Shown: piece by piece, positions 9,237 through 17,473 of the stretch
How the letters are laid out: the number at the start of each line of letters is the position of its first letter
How positions within the stretch are numbered: the stretch's first letter is position 1
Source of the DNA: Flavobacteriaceae bacterium GF1
GTDB lineage: Bacteria > Bacteroidota > Bacteroidia > Flavobacteriales > Flavobacteriaceae
Length of the DNA stretch: 64,000 nucleotides
Reading direction: 5' to 3'
Assembly (NCBI GenBank): GCA_009797885.1
Contig: WNKP01000005.1
Coordinates: 281,018-345,017 of the forward strand
Made by a program: the position numbers and the translations under genes
The notes under the pieces: model-generated
Database searches by the model: none
What the model was told of the DNA's origin: nothing
The model's input: the letters and a program-made list of their open reading frames with translations, nothing else

Positions 9237-9932
9237 ATGGACAAAAAAAGAGTTGTTGTTCTCACTGGAGCCGGAATGAGTGCCGAAAGTGGCCTCAAAA
9301 CCTTTAGGGATGCCAATGGGCTATGGGAGGGCCACGATGTTATGGAAGTTGCCTCCCCACAAGGCTTTTCCAGAAATCCAGAATTGGTTTTGGAATTTTA
9401 CAATCAAAGACGTCGGCAGCTTTTACAAGTGGAACCCAATGCTGGCCACAAAGCCCTGGTGGAACTGGAAAACTACTCCAACGTTGCTATTGTTACCCAA
9501 AATATAGACAACCTCCACGAGAAAGCGGGGAGTTCCAAAGTACTACACCTACATGGCGAGCTTTTAAAGGTCCGAAGCATTAGGGATGAAACTACGATAT
9601 TGGATTGGACCACTGATCTTGTTTTGGGTGATCTGGACGCCAGGGGCCACCAACTTAGGCCCCATGTGGTGTGGTTTGGGGAAATGGTACCGATGTTGGA
9701 ACCCGCTATTGCAATTACTGCCATGGCGGATGTATTGATCATTATTGGTACATCAATGCAGGTATATCCCGCCGCAAGTCTCATAAACTATGTTCCCTCG
9801 GGTACACCCATTTATTTTGTGGACCCCAGACCTACTATTCGGGAAATGGATTTTGAACACCTGACCATTATCTCCAAAACGGCTGTTGAAGGTGTTCCCC
9901 AATTGGTTCAAAAACTTCGTAAAGACCTATGA
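9237..9932 (+). CDS. Sir2-family NAD-dependent protein deacylase
   Basis: 231 residues from ATG 9237, chosen because VVVLTGAGMSAESG must be close to the N-terminus. Motifs: GAGMSAESGLKTFR (NAD binding), TQNIDNLHEKAG, and HLHGEL with the catalytic His. Tyr55 and Arg58 (FYNQRRR) form the YxxR pair that in class III sirtuins such as CobB and SIRT5 accepts acidic acyl groups, so desuccinylase or demalonylase activity is plausible. The segment between HLHGEL and RPHVVWFGE contains no cysteine, so the usual structural zinc site is absent. The stop overlaps the start of the next gene by 4 bp (ATGA), indicating translational coupling. Cytoplasmic. Confidence 0.87.
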   Translation: MDKKRVVVLTGAGMSAESGLKTFRDANGLWEGHDVMEVASPQGFSRNPELVLEFYNQRRRQLLQVEPNAGHKALVELENYSNVAIVTQNIDNLHEKAGSSKVLHLHGELLKVRSIRDETTILDWTTDLVLGDLDARGHQLRPHVVWFGEMVPMLEPAIAITAMADVLIIIGTSMQVYPAASLINYVPSGTPIYFVDPRPTIREMDFEHLTIISKTAVEGVPQLVQKLRKDL

Positions 9933-10501
9933 CGGTCCAGGAGTTACATCGGCAACTAAATGCGGGGCGAATAAACAAACCGGATGTGGACAGAATTGTT
10001 GCCCATGTACTGGCTTCCCCAGAATTGGTGGACCCATTGTTCAAGGAAGTATTTATCCATGATAAGGAGGATAATTTTGCGGCAAGCTGGATATTTGACC
10101 ATGTCATGCGTAAGAAATTGGAATTGATCGTACCCATTCTCAATGATTTTATCGAGGGATTGGATCAGATGCAATCGGAATCCTCCATACGTCCCATGGC
10201 CCATATATGTCAACTGTTGACACAGGCCTACTACAGGGCGAAACGCCCCCTTTTCAGAAATGCCTTATCCTTGGCTTATTTAGAAAAGATGGCTACGGTG
10301 TGTTTTGACTGGCTCATTGAGGAGCATAAAGTGGCCACGAAGGTTTTTGCCATGACCAGTCTGCTCTATCTGGGTGAAACCTTTGATTGGATACGTCCCG
10401 AGCTGAAATCCGTTTTGGAACAACATCTTCCCCAAGGTTCCGCCGGGTTTCAAAATAGGGGAATTAAAATCCTGAACAAACTAAAGAAGTTGGGGTATTA
10501 A
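9929..10501 (+). CDS. Conserved helical protein of unknown function, coupled to the sirtuin gene
   Basis: 190 residues, overlapping the sirtuin stop by 4 bp. I do not recognise a named enzyme. The sequence is almost entirely amphipathic helix in repeating pairs (RIVAHVLASPELVDPLFKEV, ASWIFDHVMRKKLELIVPIL, ICQLLTQAYYRAK, KVATKVFAMTSLLYLG), which suggests a small HEAT-like alpha-solenoid. No signal peptide or membrane helix, so cytoplasmic. It lies immediately before purB, with a promoter candidate between them. From memory, database entries for such genes are sometimes labelled adenylosuccinate lyase because of this neighbourhood; the sequence carries none of the lyase motifs. Confidence 0.75.
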   Translation: MTVQELHRQLNAGRINKPDVDRIVAHVLASPELVDPLFKEVFIHDKEDNFAASWIFDHVMRKKLELIVPILNDFIEGLDQMQSESSIRPMAHICQLLTQAYYRAKRPLFRNALSLAYLEKMATVCFDWLIEEHKVATKVFAMTSLLYLGETFDWIRPELKSVLEQHLPQGSAGFQNRGIKILNKLKKLGY

Positions 10502-10503
10502 GC

Positions 10504-10511
10504 TATCTTTG
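10504..10511 (+). promoter_or_regulatory. Candidate -7 element of purB
   Basis: TATCTTTG is an exact TAnnTTTG match directly after the stop codon of the preceding gene and 22 bp before the purB start. A TTG at 10490-10492 is too close to be a normal -33 element. Confidence 0.4.
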
Positions 10512-10533
10512 AGGTTTTCTAAAATCCACTTCA

Positions 10534-11877
10534 ATGTCTTTGAATCCACTAAATGCCATTTCACCGGTCGACGGACGTTATCGAAACAAAACAACATCAC
10601 TTTCAGCCTTTTTCTCAGAAGAGGCCTTAATAAAGTATCGCGTTCAGGTTGAGATTGAATATTTTATCGCCCTATGTGAATTGCCCCTCCCCCAATTAGC
10701 GGATTTTGATGTTCAAAAATTTGAGGAATTAAGAAAAATCCATCGTTCATTTTCAGCCGAGGACGCCGCCACCATTAAGGAAATAGAAAGGACCACAAAC
10801 CATGATGTAAAAGCTGTTGAATACTTTATCAAACAAAAGTTTGATGTTTTGGGCATAAGTGGGCATAAAGAGTTTATCCACTTTGGCCTAACATCCCAGG
10901 ATATCAATAATACCGCCATTCCACTTTCCATTAAGGATGCCATGAACGACAGCTATGTCCCCGTTTATGTCAAGCTCTTTGAAAAACTAAAGGATTTGGG
11001 CAAGGTTTGGGCATCAGTTCCCATGCTGGCCAGGACACACGGCCAACCCGCTTCGCCAACCCGATTGGGCAAGGAAATAGAGGTGTTTGTGGAACGTCTA
11101 AAACAACAATTCGATCTACTGAACGATATCCCTTCGGCCGCAAAGTTTGGAGGGGCCACAGGAAACTACAATGCCCACAAAGTGGCCTACCCACAAATTG
11201 ATTGGAAAGCTTTTGGGCAACAATTTGTACAACAGAAACTAGGCCTTCACCATTCGTTTCCCACTACCCAAATTGAACATTATGATCATATGGCCGCCCT
11301 ATTCGATGGTTTAAAACGAATCAATACCATTTTAATCGATCTAAATCGAGATATCTGGACCTATATTTCCATGGACTATTTTAAACAGACCATCAAAAAG
11401 GGGGAAGTAGGTTCTTCGGCCATGCCCCATAAGGTAAATCCCATCGATTTTGAAAACTCGGAAGGAAATCTGGGTATGGCCAATGCCATTTTTGAATACT
11501 TGTCGGCCAAACTTCCCATTTCAAGACTACAACGGGATTTAACGGATAGTACGGTCCTCAGGAACATTGGGGTACCCTTTGCACATACCCTTATTGCATT
11601 TCAGTCTACCTTAAAAGGCTTGGATAAATTGGTGTTGAACCAAGAAAAATTTGAGGCAGACCTTGAGGATAATTGGGCTGTTGTTGCCGAAGCCATCCAA
11701 ACTGTTTTACGTAGGGAAGGATACCCAAATCCCTATGAAGCGCTAAAGGGATTGACCCGAACCAACACGAAAATAACCCAGAAGACCATGGCGGATTTTA
11801 TTGAAACCCTGGACATATCCCCAACCATAAAAGCTGAACTAAAAAAAATAACCCCAGCCAATTATACTGGGGTTTAA
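10534..11877 (+). CDS. purB: Adenylosuccinate lyase
   Basis: 447 residues. The enzyme cleaves SAICAR to AICAR and adenylosuccinate to AMP, releasing fumarate both times. The fumarase/aspartase-superfamily signature SSAMPHKVNPIDFEN is present near residue 295, with the catalytic Ser in the flexible loop. ARTHGQPASPTRLGKE (~170) and TSQDINNTA carry the catalytic His and substrate-binding Thr/Ser, and the N-terminal SPVDGRYRNKT is typical of the E. coli-type long PurB. Cytoplasmic homotetramer in the family. A terminator hairpin overlaps the last codons. Confidence 0.95.
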   Translation: MSLNPLNAISPVDGRYRNKTTSLSAFFSEEALIKYRVQVEIEYFIALCELPLPQLADFDVQKFEELRKIHRSFSAEDAATIKEIERTTNHDVKAVEYFIKQKFDVLGISGHKEFIHFGLTSQDINNTAIPLSIKDAMNDSYVPVYVKLFEKLKDLGKVWASVPMLARTHGQPASPTRLGKEIEVFVERLKQQFDLLNDIPSAAKFGGATGNYNAHKVAYPQIDWKAFGQQFVQQKLGLHHSFPTTQIEHYDHMAALFDGLKRINTILIDLNRDIWTYISMDYFKQTIKKGEVGSSAMPHKVNPIDFENSEGNLGMANAIFEYLSAKLPISRLQRDLTDSTVLRNIGVPFAHTLIAFQSTLKGLDKLVLNQEKFEADLEDNWAVVAEAIQTVLRREGYPNPYEALKGLTRTNTKITQKTMADFIETLDISPTIKAELKKITPANYTGV

Positions 11878-11880
11878 TTG
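11850..11880 (+). terminator. Rho-independent terminator at the end of purB
   Basis: An 8-bp perfect stem (AACCCCAG / CTGGGGTT) with a 9-nt loop covers the last codons and stop of purB. An A-rich run precedes it and a short T-rich stretch follows, so it may work in both directions with the convergent mscS gene. Confidence 0.6.
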
Positions 11881-12009
11881 CTCCAATTCAATTTACCGGT
11901 CATTTCAAACTGTCAGACTTCGTTTGGTAAAGGCCAAGGTAGAAAATGTATAGTGATGGGTGCGTATTTCCCATGGCAGATTCCTCCGAAATGACAATTT
12001 TGCAATCCC

Positions 12010-12822
12010 TTATTTCTTCTCAATCTGTACTTCGTGGGGATAGGGAATTTCAATACCCGCCTCATCCAGGGCCATTTTACATCCTTCATAGGTAGCAAAA
12101 TATACATCCCAATAGTGCTCTGGTTTGCAAAATGGACGTACCGCAAAGTTTACGGAACTATCCGCCAATTCCAAAACATTGACCGAAGGTGCTGGCTCTT
12201 TCAAAACATTGGGGTTGGATGTCAACACTTCCAACAATACATTTTTGGTCTTTTTAATGTCTTCTTCATAGGCCACACCTATAACCGTATCCACACGTAT
12301 TTTTCCCTCGGCGGTATAGTTTACTATGTTCCCGTTGGCCATGGCCCCATTGGGAACAATGATCAATTTATTCTCTGGGGACACCATTTTTGTGGTGAAT
12401 ATTTCAATTTCCTTGACCACACCAAGCTCTCCTTGTGCCTCAATAAGGTCACCAATCCTATACGGTTTAAAAATCATGATCAATACACCTCCCGCAAAAT
12501 TGGAAAGGGAGCCTTGCAGAGCCAGACCAACGGCCAAACCAGCTGCTGCGATTACCGCTGCGAAGGTGGTCACGTCAACCCCTAACTGGGAAATGACCAA
12601 AAGAATTAAGAACACCTTCAACGTCCAACTGAGAAGGTTTAAAAGAAATCGTTGTAAAGATTCGTCATACTTACTTTTCGCCATTACTTTCCTAAGCCCT
12701 CCGATCAGCTTTTTAACGATCCATGAACCAACGATATAAATAAGGATGGCCGTTAACAGCTTTGGTCCAAATTCTTTGGCCAAGTCCAAACCATAGGTTA
12801 TCCATTCTTGTGCTTTTTCCAT
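12010..12822 (-). CDS. Small-conductance mechanosensitive channel (MscS family)
   Basis: 270 residues, the minimal MscS size. Three transmembrane segments lie at ~20-40, 62-85 and 90-120. The third carries the pore helix AAVIAAAGLAVGLALQGSLSNFAGG with the Gly/Ala knobs and the conserved LQGSLSNFA. The beta domain follows with FKPYRIGDLI and NKLIIVPNGAMANGNIVNY, and the C-terminal alpha/beta domain ends in EAGIEIPYPHEVQI. Inner-membrane homoheptamer in the family, opened by membrane tension in hypo-osmotic shock. About 130 bp of non-coding DNA separates it from the convergent purB. Confidence 0.92.
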   Translation of the reverse strand: MEKAQEWITYGLDLAKEFGPKLLTAILIYIVGSWIVKKLIGGLRKVMAKSKYDESLQRFLLNLLSWTLKVFLILLVISQLGVDVTTFAAVIAAAGLAVGLALQGSLSNFAGGVLIMIFKPYRIGDLIEAQGELGVVKEIEIFTTKMVSPENKLIIVPNGAMANGNIVNYTAEGKIRVDTVIGVAYEEDIKKTKNVLLEVLTSNPNVLKEPAPSVNVLELADSSVNFAVRPFCKPEHYWDVYFATYEGCKMALDEAGIEIPYPHEVQIEKK

Positions 12823-12920
12823 TTTGCTTTAGATTTTGTTAGTGTTCCATTTAGGTATTAAGACACTAAGATAATCAGTAAGTCACCTCCCTTTTTTAAC
12901 TTAAGGTCAATTATGGGCAC

Positions 12921-12951
12921 AAAAAAATCCCAACTTTAAAAAAGCTGGGAT
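12921..12951 (-). terminator. Terminator of the sigma/DUF4252 operon
   Basis: Read on the minus strand, ATCCCAGC and GTTGGGAT form an 8-bp stem with one G-T pair, followed by a run of seven T. It lies 25 bp after the stop of the last DUF4252 gene. Confidence 0.75.
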
Positions 12952-12975
12952 AATGAGTATTGATTTTGTTTAGGC

Positions 12976-13515
12976 CTACCCTTTTAAAAACTTGCCTATC
13001 TCTCCTAATCCTTCACCCTTGTATTCCGATTTCTGGATGGCCTGCATGAGCTGTACAATATGGGCAGGGTTCATATTTTTTCCCAATACCCGAACCAGGG
13101 CGAATCCCTGCTCCTTACTATCCCCATAAATAATGACCTCATCAATGGCATCGTCCTCACCTAGGTATTTTATGACCCCCTTCCCATATTGGGAGTTGAT
13201 TTTCATGAGTTCCACAAAATCCTCGTTCTTTAGGATTTCCTTTACCTTGGCCTTCTCAATTTTGTACTCCGCTACATTTTCGCTGGTTTTTTTGAACGCC
13301 AACAAATTGAACTTTTTTAAGGATTCCACAGCTTCCCTTTGCACATTGGTCAGTTCCACCTCTTCCATTTTGAGGATACTGGCGGGAATATCCAAGGCTA
13401 TAAAATTGGGGTTTTCCATATTGTCCACATAATACTCCTGTAGACTGGGTTGGGACGCACAGGAAGCCATGAACACGAGTGCAACCATTGCCAATCCTTT
13501 TACTATCTTCTTCAT
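12976..13515 (-). CDS. DUF4252 lipoprotein
   Basis: 179 residues with an SPII signal (VFMASC, Cys at residue 19). The body resembles the two DUF4252 proteins upstream: a strand-rich region, then YKIEKAKVKEIL, DDAIDEVIIYGDSKEQGFALVRVLG, and a C-terminal GEIGKFLKG helix. It is the last gene of the operon headed by the ECF sigma factor and is more diverged than the other two paralogs. DUF4252 has no established function. Lipidation suggests a periplasmic-side membrane anchor. Position after a sigma/anti-sigma pair suggests a role in an envelope response, but this is inference. Confidence 0.82.
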   Translation of the reverse strand: MKKIVKGLAMVALVFMASCASQPSLQEYYVDNMENPNFIALDIPASILKMEEVELTNVQREAVESLKKFNLLAFKKTSENVAEYKIEKAKVKEILKNEDFVELMKINSQYGKGVIKYLGEDDAIDEVIIYGDSKEQGFALVRVLGKNMNPAHIVQLMQAIQKSEYKGEGLGEIGKFLKG

Positions 13516-13586
13516 TGTTCCTTAATTGATTGATTTTTTAATAGGTATGGGTTTAGGGTCTTTTGTTACACTCCCTTAACCAACTT

Positions 13587-14129
13587 TTATTCTTCTTTGT
13601 TAACTTTTTCCAAATCTTTGGGAAGGTTCATTTTATTGACCAGTGAACCAATTTTGGTCAAATCAATATCCCCTGTCATGGTAACAAGAACAGTTTCAAA
13701 ATTGGCATGTTCCGTCTTTTTGTCCATACCCGTCACCAACATCACCATTTCACTCACATGGTCACTGTCCTTTCCTTCCTTAACATAAAAGTCTACATTG
13801 GAATCGTCATCCCTTACCTTCATTAAGCTTTCCAATTTTGATGTTTTGATATATCCTTTTGCGGTGGATTTCATCATGTTTGACGCATCATGATCTTCGG
13901 AAACAAATACCTTGATATTGGTAATGCTTTTGGCCAATTCAATGAATTCCTGTGTTTCCTTATCCTTGTCATCGGCGGACATACTGGCCACTATGCCCAA
14001 CATTCCTTTACTTATGGTCACTGTTCCGATTTTGTCCGAATCCTCCAATTTGTCAAATACGGATTGGCCTATGGCCATAACCGGTACAAGAAAGAGGAAG
14101 ACCACTATTGTTCTGATTGTATTTTTCAT
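13587..14129 (-). CDS. DUF4252 exported protein (copy 2)
   Basis: 180 residues with a type I signal peptide (IRTIVVFLFLVPVMAIGQ). The mature part starts SVFDKLEDSDKIGTVTISKGMLGI and is clearly paralogous to the next upstream gene (same length; SLFDKYEDLDDVTSVVVSKKAF at the same place; both share a KEGxDSDHVSE block and the ending MNLPxxLxK). No catalytic motif is visible. Likely periplasmic. Separated by 95 bp from copy 1, a gap that contains a small hairpin. Confidence 0.82.
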   Translation of the reverse strand: MKNTIRTIVVFLFLVPVMAIGQSVFDKLEDSDKIGTVTISKGMLGIVASMSADDKDKETQEFIELAKSITNIKVFVSEDHDASNMMKSTAKGYIKTSKLESLMKVRDDDSNVDFYVKEGKDSDHVSEMVMLVTGMDKKTEHANFETVLVTMTGDIDLTKIGSLVNKMNLPKDLEKVNKEE

Positions 14130-14185
14130 GTTCTTTTAATGATTGATGCCCTTGGACTTTGCCTAGGGCAAATTTTAAGAAAACG

Positions 14186-14212
14186 GATTGGTAGCAATTC
14201 CCACTACCAACC
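14186..14212 (-). terminator. Hairpin between the two DUF4252 paralogs (possible attenuator)
   Basis: TTGGTAG (14188-14194) and CTACCAA (14204-14210) form a 7-bp perfect stem around a 9-nt loop. On the minus strand a loosely T-rich stretch follows. It could lower read-through to the distal DUF4252 genes or protect the upstream mRNA. Weak as a terminator. Confidence 0.3.
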
Positions 14213-14224
14213 CGGTGTTTCTAA

Positions 14225-14767
14225 TTATTCTCCTTTTTTACCTGCTTTGTTCAACTCTTCCGGAAGGTTCATTTTTTTGGTCAGGGAACTGATTTTGTTC
14301 AAATCAATATTTCCGGTCAATGACAACAGTACCGTTTCAAACCGCCTGCCATCGGCTTCAACTTCTTTGAGTCCGGTAACAAACATCAACAATTCACTGA
14401 CATGGTCGCTGTCCCTACCTTCTTTGATATAAAACTTCACATTGGCATCTTTGTCCTTAACACGCATCAATTCAGTTAGGGAAGCTGATTTTAGATACTT
14501 GCCCACGGAAGCTTTCATATCGGCACCAATGGACTCATTATCCGTTGTAAATACTTTTAGGCTATTGACGCTTGTAGCAATATCCATAAAGTCCTGGGCG
14601 TCTGGATCATCGACCTCAATATCCATTTTGGCCAACAATTCAAAAGCTTTCTTGGAAACGACCACGGAGGTCACGTCATCCAAATCCTCATACTTGTCAA
14701 ATAAAGATTGGGAAAAACCGGCAACCGGTATCACGGCAATCAATACGATTAAAATATACTTCTTCAT
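14225..14767 (-). CDS. DUF4252 exported protein (copy 1)
   Basis: 180 residues. Signal peptide MKKYILIVLIAVIPVAGFSQ, then SLFDKYEDLDDVTSVVVSKKAFELLAKM. Middle block: DNESIGADMKASVGKYL and MRVKDKDANVKFYIKEGRDSDHVSE. C-terminus: LLSLTGNIDLNKISSLTKKMNLPEEL. Same family and length as the following gene, so the pair arose by tandem duplication. Function unknown; periplasmic by its signal peptide. It starts 18 bp after the membrane protein that follows the sigma factor. Confidence 0.83.
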   Translation of the reverse strand: MKKYILIVLIAVIPVAGFSQSLFDKYEDLDDVTSVVVSKKAFELLAKMDIEVDDPDAQDFMDIATSVNSLKVFTTDNESIGADMKASVGKYLKSASLTELMRVKDKDANVKFYIKEGRDSDHVSELLMFVTGLKEVEADGRRFETVLLSLTGNIDLNKISSLTKKMNLPEELNKAGKKGE

Positions 14768-14785
14768 TTTTTCACTTTTTAATTT

Positions 14786-15223
14786 CTATTTTTCATTGAA
14801 CACTTTTGATCTTGCAACTTCAAACTCATTTAAATAGGCCATCTTTTGGGTTCCTTTTCCAAAATTCTCGGCCAATAGGTTCAAAGCCTTCTTTGTTTCC
14901 TCATAGGCAAGTTCTGCCTCCTTTTTATCTTGGTATGCCTGATATTGGTCAGGACCAAAATAGATGCCAAAAGCCAGTACAACTGCCGCTGCAGCGGAAA
15001 TCCACCCATAGTTGATCTTCTTTCTGGTGTTTAGTGGAACCTGCTTGGTAAATTGTTCTTTCTTGGCAACGGAAAAGTAATTGAACATGGGCCTGTATTG
15101 TTCCAGGTGCGGTGCAACCGCCTTTTGGGCAAAATAGTTCCCAAGTTCCTTCTCTTCAGCAACCGTAGTGTTCGCTTCAAAGTACTTCTCCAAAAGCTTT
15201 TCTATGTAGTTATCCAATTCCAT
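14786..15223 (-). CDS. Probable anti-sigma-like single-pass membrane protein
   Basis: 145 residues. The N-terminal ~70 residues are soluble and helical (LDNYIEKLLEKYFEANTTVAEEKELGNYFAQK), of the kind found in cytoplasmic halves of Bacteroidetes anti-sigma proteins. A single transmembrane helix (YGWISAAAAVVLAFGIYFG) lies at ~72-90, and a short Glu/Lys-rich extracytoplasmic tail follows. Its start overlaps the sigma factor stop by 14 bp, so the two are translationally coupled. No HCC zinc motif of the ZAS class is present. The anti-sigma role is inferred from topology and position. Confidence 0.7.
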   Translation of the reverse strand: MELDNYIEKLLEKYFEANTTVAEEKELGNYFAQKAVAPHLEQYRPMFNYFSVAKKEQFTKQVPLNTRKKINYGWISAAAAVVLAFGIYFGPDQYQAYQDKKEAELAYEETKKALNLLAENFGKGTQKMAYLNEFEVARSKVFNEK

Positions 15224-15719
15224 AACTATGTTTTTGTTGTAATTTTTCCCTAACTGTTTTTCTTGCCCTTGAAAGGGTCACCCTCACCGCCGTTGGTTTC
15301 ATATCCAACATCTGGGCTATCTCATCATAATCATAATCCTCCACGTCCCGCAATTGTAAAACCATTTTTTGTTGCTCTGGTAGTTCCTCCATTATCCGTT
15401 CTACCCATCCCACACTATCCTCAGCTTCCAATTGTCGCTGTACGGAAACCGTTTCGTCCTTGTAATTACTGTGGACCAATTTCAAGTTTCCCGCTTGTTT
15501 GGATTTTAATCGGTCCAAACAAAAATTCTTCGTCATGGTCATCGCAAAAGCCTCTACACTTTTGTATTGGCCCATGGATTCATTTTTGGACCAAAGCTTT
15601 AGCAATATTTCCTGAGTAGCATCCTCGGCCTCTTCCCGTGAAACCAATAATCGTTTGGCCATGCGGTAAAGCTTATCCTTAAAAGGCGTAACCAGTGCTA
15701 TAAACTCTTTTTGTTGCAT
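15210..15719 (-). CDS. ECF-type RNA polymerase sigma factor
   Basis: 169 residues. Region 2 is at ~25-75 (LYRMAKRLLVSREEAEDATQEILLKLW, with the DATQE motif) and region 4 at ~110-160 (LPEQQKMVLQLRDVEDYDYDEIAQML, then KPTAVRVTLSRARKTVREKL as the helix-turn-helix). Region 3 is missing, as in group IV sigma factors. It heads an operon with a membrane protein and three DUF4252 genes and probably autoregulates it. No TAnnTTTG element was seen upstream, in line with recognition of a different promoter. Confidence 0.9.
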   Translation of the reverse strand: MQQKEFIALVTPFKDKLYRMAKRLLVSREEAEDATQEILLKLWSKNESMGQYKSVEAFAMTMTKNFCLDRLKSKQAGNLKLVHSNYKDETVSVQRQLEAEDSVGWVERIMEELPEQQKMVLQLRDVEDYDYDEIAQMLDMKPTAVRVTLSRARKTVREKLQQKHSYGIG

Positions 15720-15919
15720 TTGGTGGTTTCGTGTTTTGTATATCTTGTTATCGACTTACACCTTCATGACGACATACAACGAATTTTGTTACAAATTCAT
15801 TTCTATTTTAATTGAATGTAAGTATTTTAGGGTTTTTGAAACTAAGATTGTTATAGAATACCACCGGGAATTCGCAAAGCTGGAACGATTCTTGGTGGTA
15901 CAATGAAAATTTAATTGCT

Positions 15920-17467
15920 ATGAGAAACCTATTTATTCCACTGACCCTTTTGTGTTTTTTTCTGACTTCATGTTCCAACGATGATGATACGCCCGAAATG
16001 GAACAGCAACCACCACCAGAGGAGGAAATTGTGGAATTGCAAAGTGAAATCAATGAATTTATTTGGAGCGCAATGAATACATGGTATTTATGGCAGGACG
16101 AGGTCAATGACCTGGCGGACGACCGATTCGCCGATACCAATGCGTTCTATACCTATTTAAATGGCTTTAATTCCCCAGAGGGATTGCATAGTGCCATTTT
16201 ATCACCCAAAGACAGATTTAGTGTCATTGTAAGTGATTATGATGTTTTGTTCAATTCATTTTCCGGGGTCGCCACCACAAATGGGGTGGAATTTGTATTG
16301 ACAAGACCACCTGAGGGAGGAACTGCCGTTGTTGGAGTGGTACGGTACGTAATCAACGGTTCTGATGCGGAAACCAAAGGGGTTCAACGCGGGGATGTCT
16401 TTTATGCCATAAACGGTACTGCCCTTTTTGCTGAAACGGATGCTTCGGGACGGATCACCAACAGTAATCTTGATCTGCTCGATCCCACCACATATACCCT
16501 GAATTTTGCGACCATTGACAATGATACGACCACACCAAATGGGGTAAATATTGAGTTGACCAAAACACAGCTTGTGGAAAACCCCGTACATATAGCCAAA
16601 ACCCTGGATGTCGGTGCCCACAAAATTGGATATGTAATGTACAACAGCTTTACCGGTGATTTTGATGATGAACTGAACGCTGCTTTTGGACAATTACAGA
16701 GTGAAAACATAACGGATTTGGTATTGGATTTACGGTACAATCCGGGCGGTTCGGTACGATCGGCAATTCGATTGTCCAGTATGATCACGGGACAGTTCAC
16801 CGGGCAGCTTTTTTCAAGACAGCGATGGAATCAAAAATGGAATAATCTCCTGGGCGGTGAAGATAGTTTTGTAGATACTATAGTTATAGGTGATGGCGAT
16901 GATGAAACTACAATTCCAATCAATAGTCTCAATTTAAGTCGTGTTTACATCATAACCACGGACGATAGTGCCTCTGCAAGTGAATTGGTCATAAATAGTT
17001 TGGATCCATATATTACTGTTGTCCATATTGGGGACACCACCTTTGGAAAAAATGAGTTTTCGGTGACCCTGGTGGACAATCCCAATCAAGAAGTGGGTCT
17101 TACCAATGGAGAATCCATTCCATTTCCATATATCTTCAATGGAGATCAAACTTTGAATGGCGCGGATCCAGATCATAGATATGCCCTGCAACCTTTGGTA
17201 GGTACCAATGAAAATGCCGTAGGGTTCAGTGATTTCACCAGTGGCCTGGAACCGGACATTGTAGTATTGGAATCCTTGGGCAATTTAGGATTACTGGGCG
17301 AGCCGGATGAACCCTTACTGGCCAGGGCCATTGAGGAAATTACGGGACCGGTTGCCAAGGGTAGGGCTTTGGAAGCACCGTCCCATATGCAAATCCGTAC
17401 CATTTCCAGTTCCAATAGGTTAAATCCTCTAAAAGGGGGAACGATCTATGATGTATTTTCGAATTAA
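15920..17467 (+). CDS. S41-family serine peptidase lipoprotein (tandem copy 1)
   Basis: 515 residues. SPII signal MRNLFIPLTLLCFFLTSC, then an acidic linker (SNDDDTPEMEQQPPPEEE). A helical N-terminal part (INEFIWSAMNTWYLWQDEVNDLADDRF) precedes a PDZ-like domain (VVRYVINGSDAETKGVQRGDVFYAING). The tail-specific-protease core follows: LVLDLRYNPGGSV, then DDSASASELVINSL around residues 348-360 with the nucleophilic Ser, and DTTFGKNEF with the general-base Lys. This Ser/Lys dyad peptidase acts on the periplasmic side of a membrane, probably on unfolded or C-terminally marked proteins. A paralog follows 6 bp downstream. Confidence 0.9.
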   Translation: MRNLFIPLTLLCFFLTSCSNDDDTPEMEQQPPPEEEIVELQSEINEFIWSAMNTWYLWQDEVNDLADDRFADTNAFYTYLNGFNSPEGLHSAILSPKDRFSVIVSDYDVLFNSFSGVATTNGVEFVLTRPPEGGTAVVGVVRYVINGSDAETKGVQRGDVFYAINGTALFAETDASGRITNSNLDLLDPTTYTLNFATIDNDTTTPNGVNIELTKTQLVENPVHIAKTLDVGAHKIGYVMYNSFTGDFDDELNAAFGQLQSENITDLVLDLRYNPGGSVRSAIRLSSMITGQFTGQLFSRQRWNQKWNNLLGGEDSFVDTIVIGDGDDETTIPINSLNLSRVYIITTDDSASASELVINSLDPYITVVHIGDTTFGKNEFSVTLVDNPNQEVGLTNGESIPFPYIFNGDQTLNGADPDHRYALQPLVGTNENAVGFSDFTSGLEPDIVVLESLGNLGLLGEPDEPLLARAIEEITGPVAKGRALEAPSHMQIRTISSSNRLNPLKGGTIYDVFSN

Positions 17468-17473
17468 TACCCT

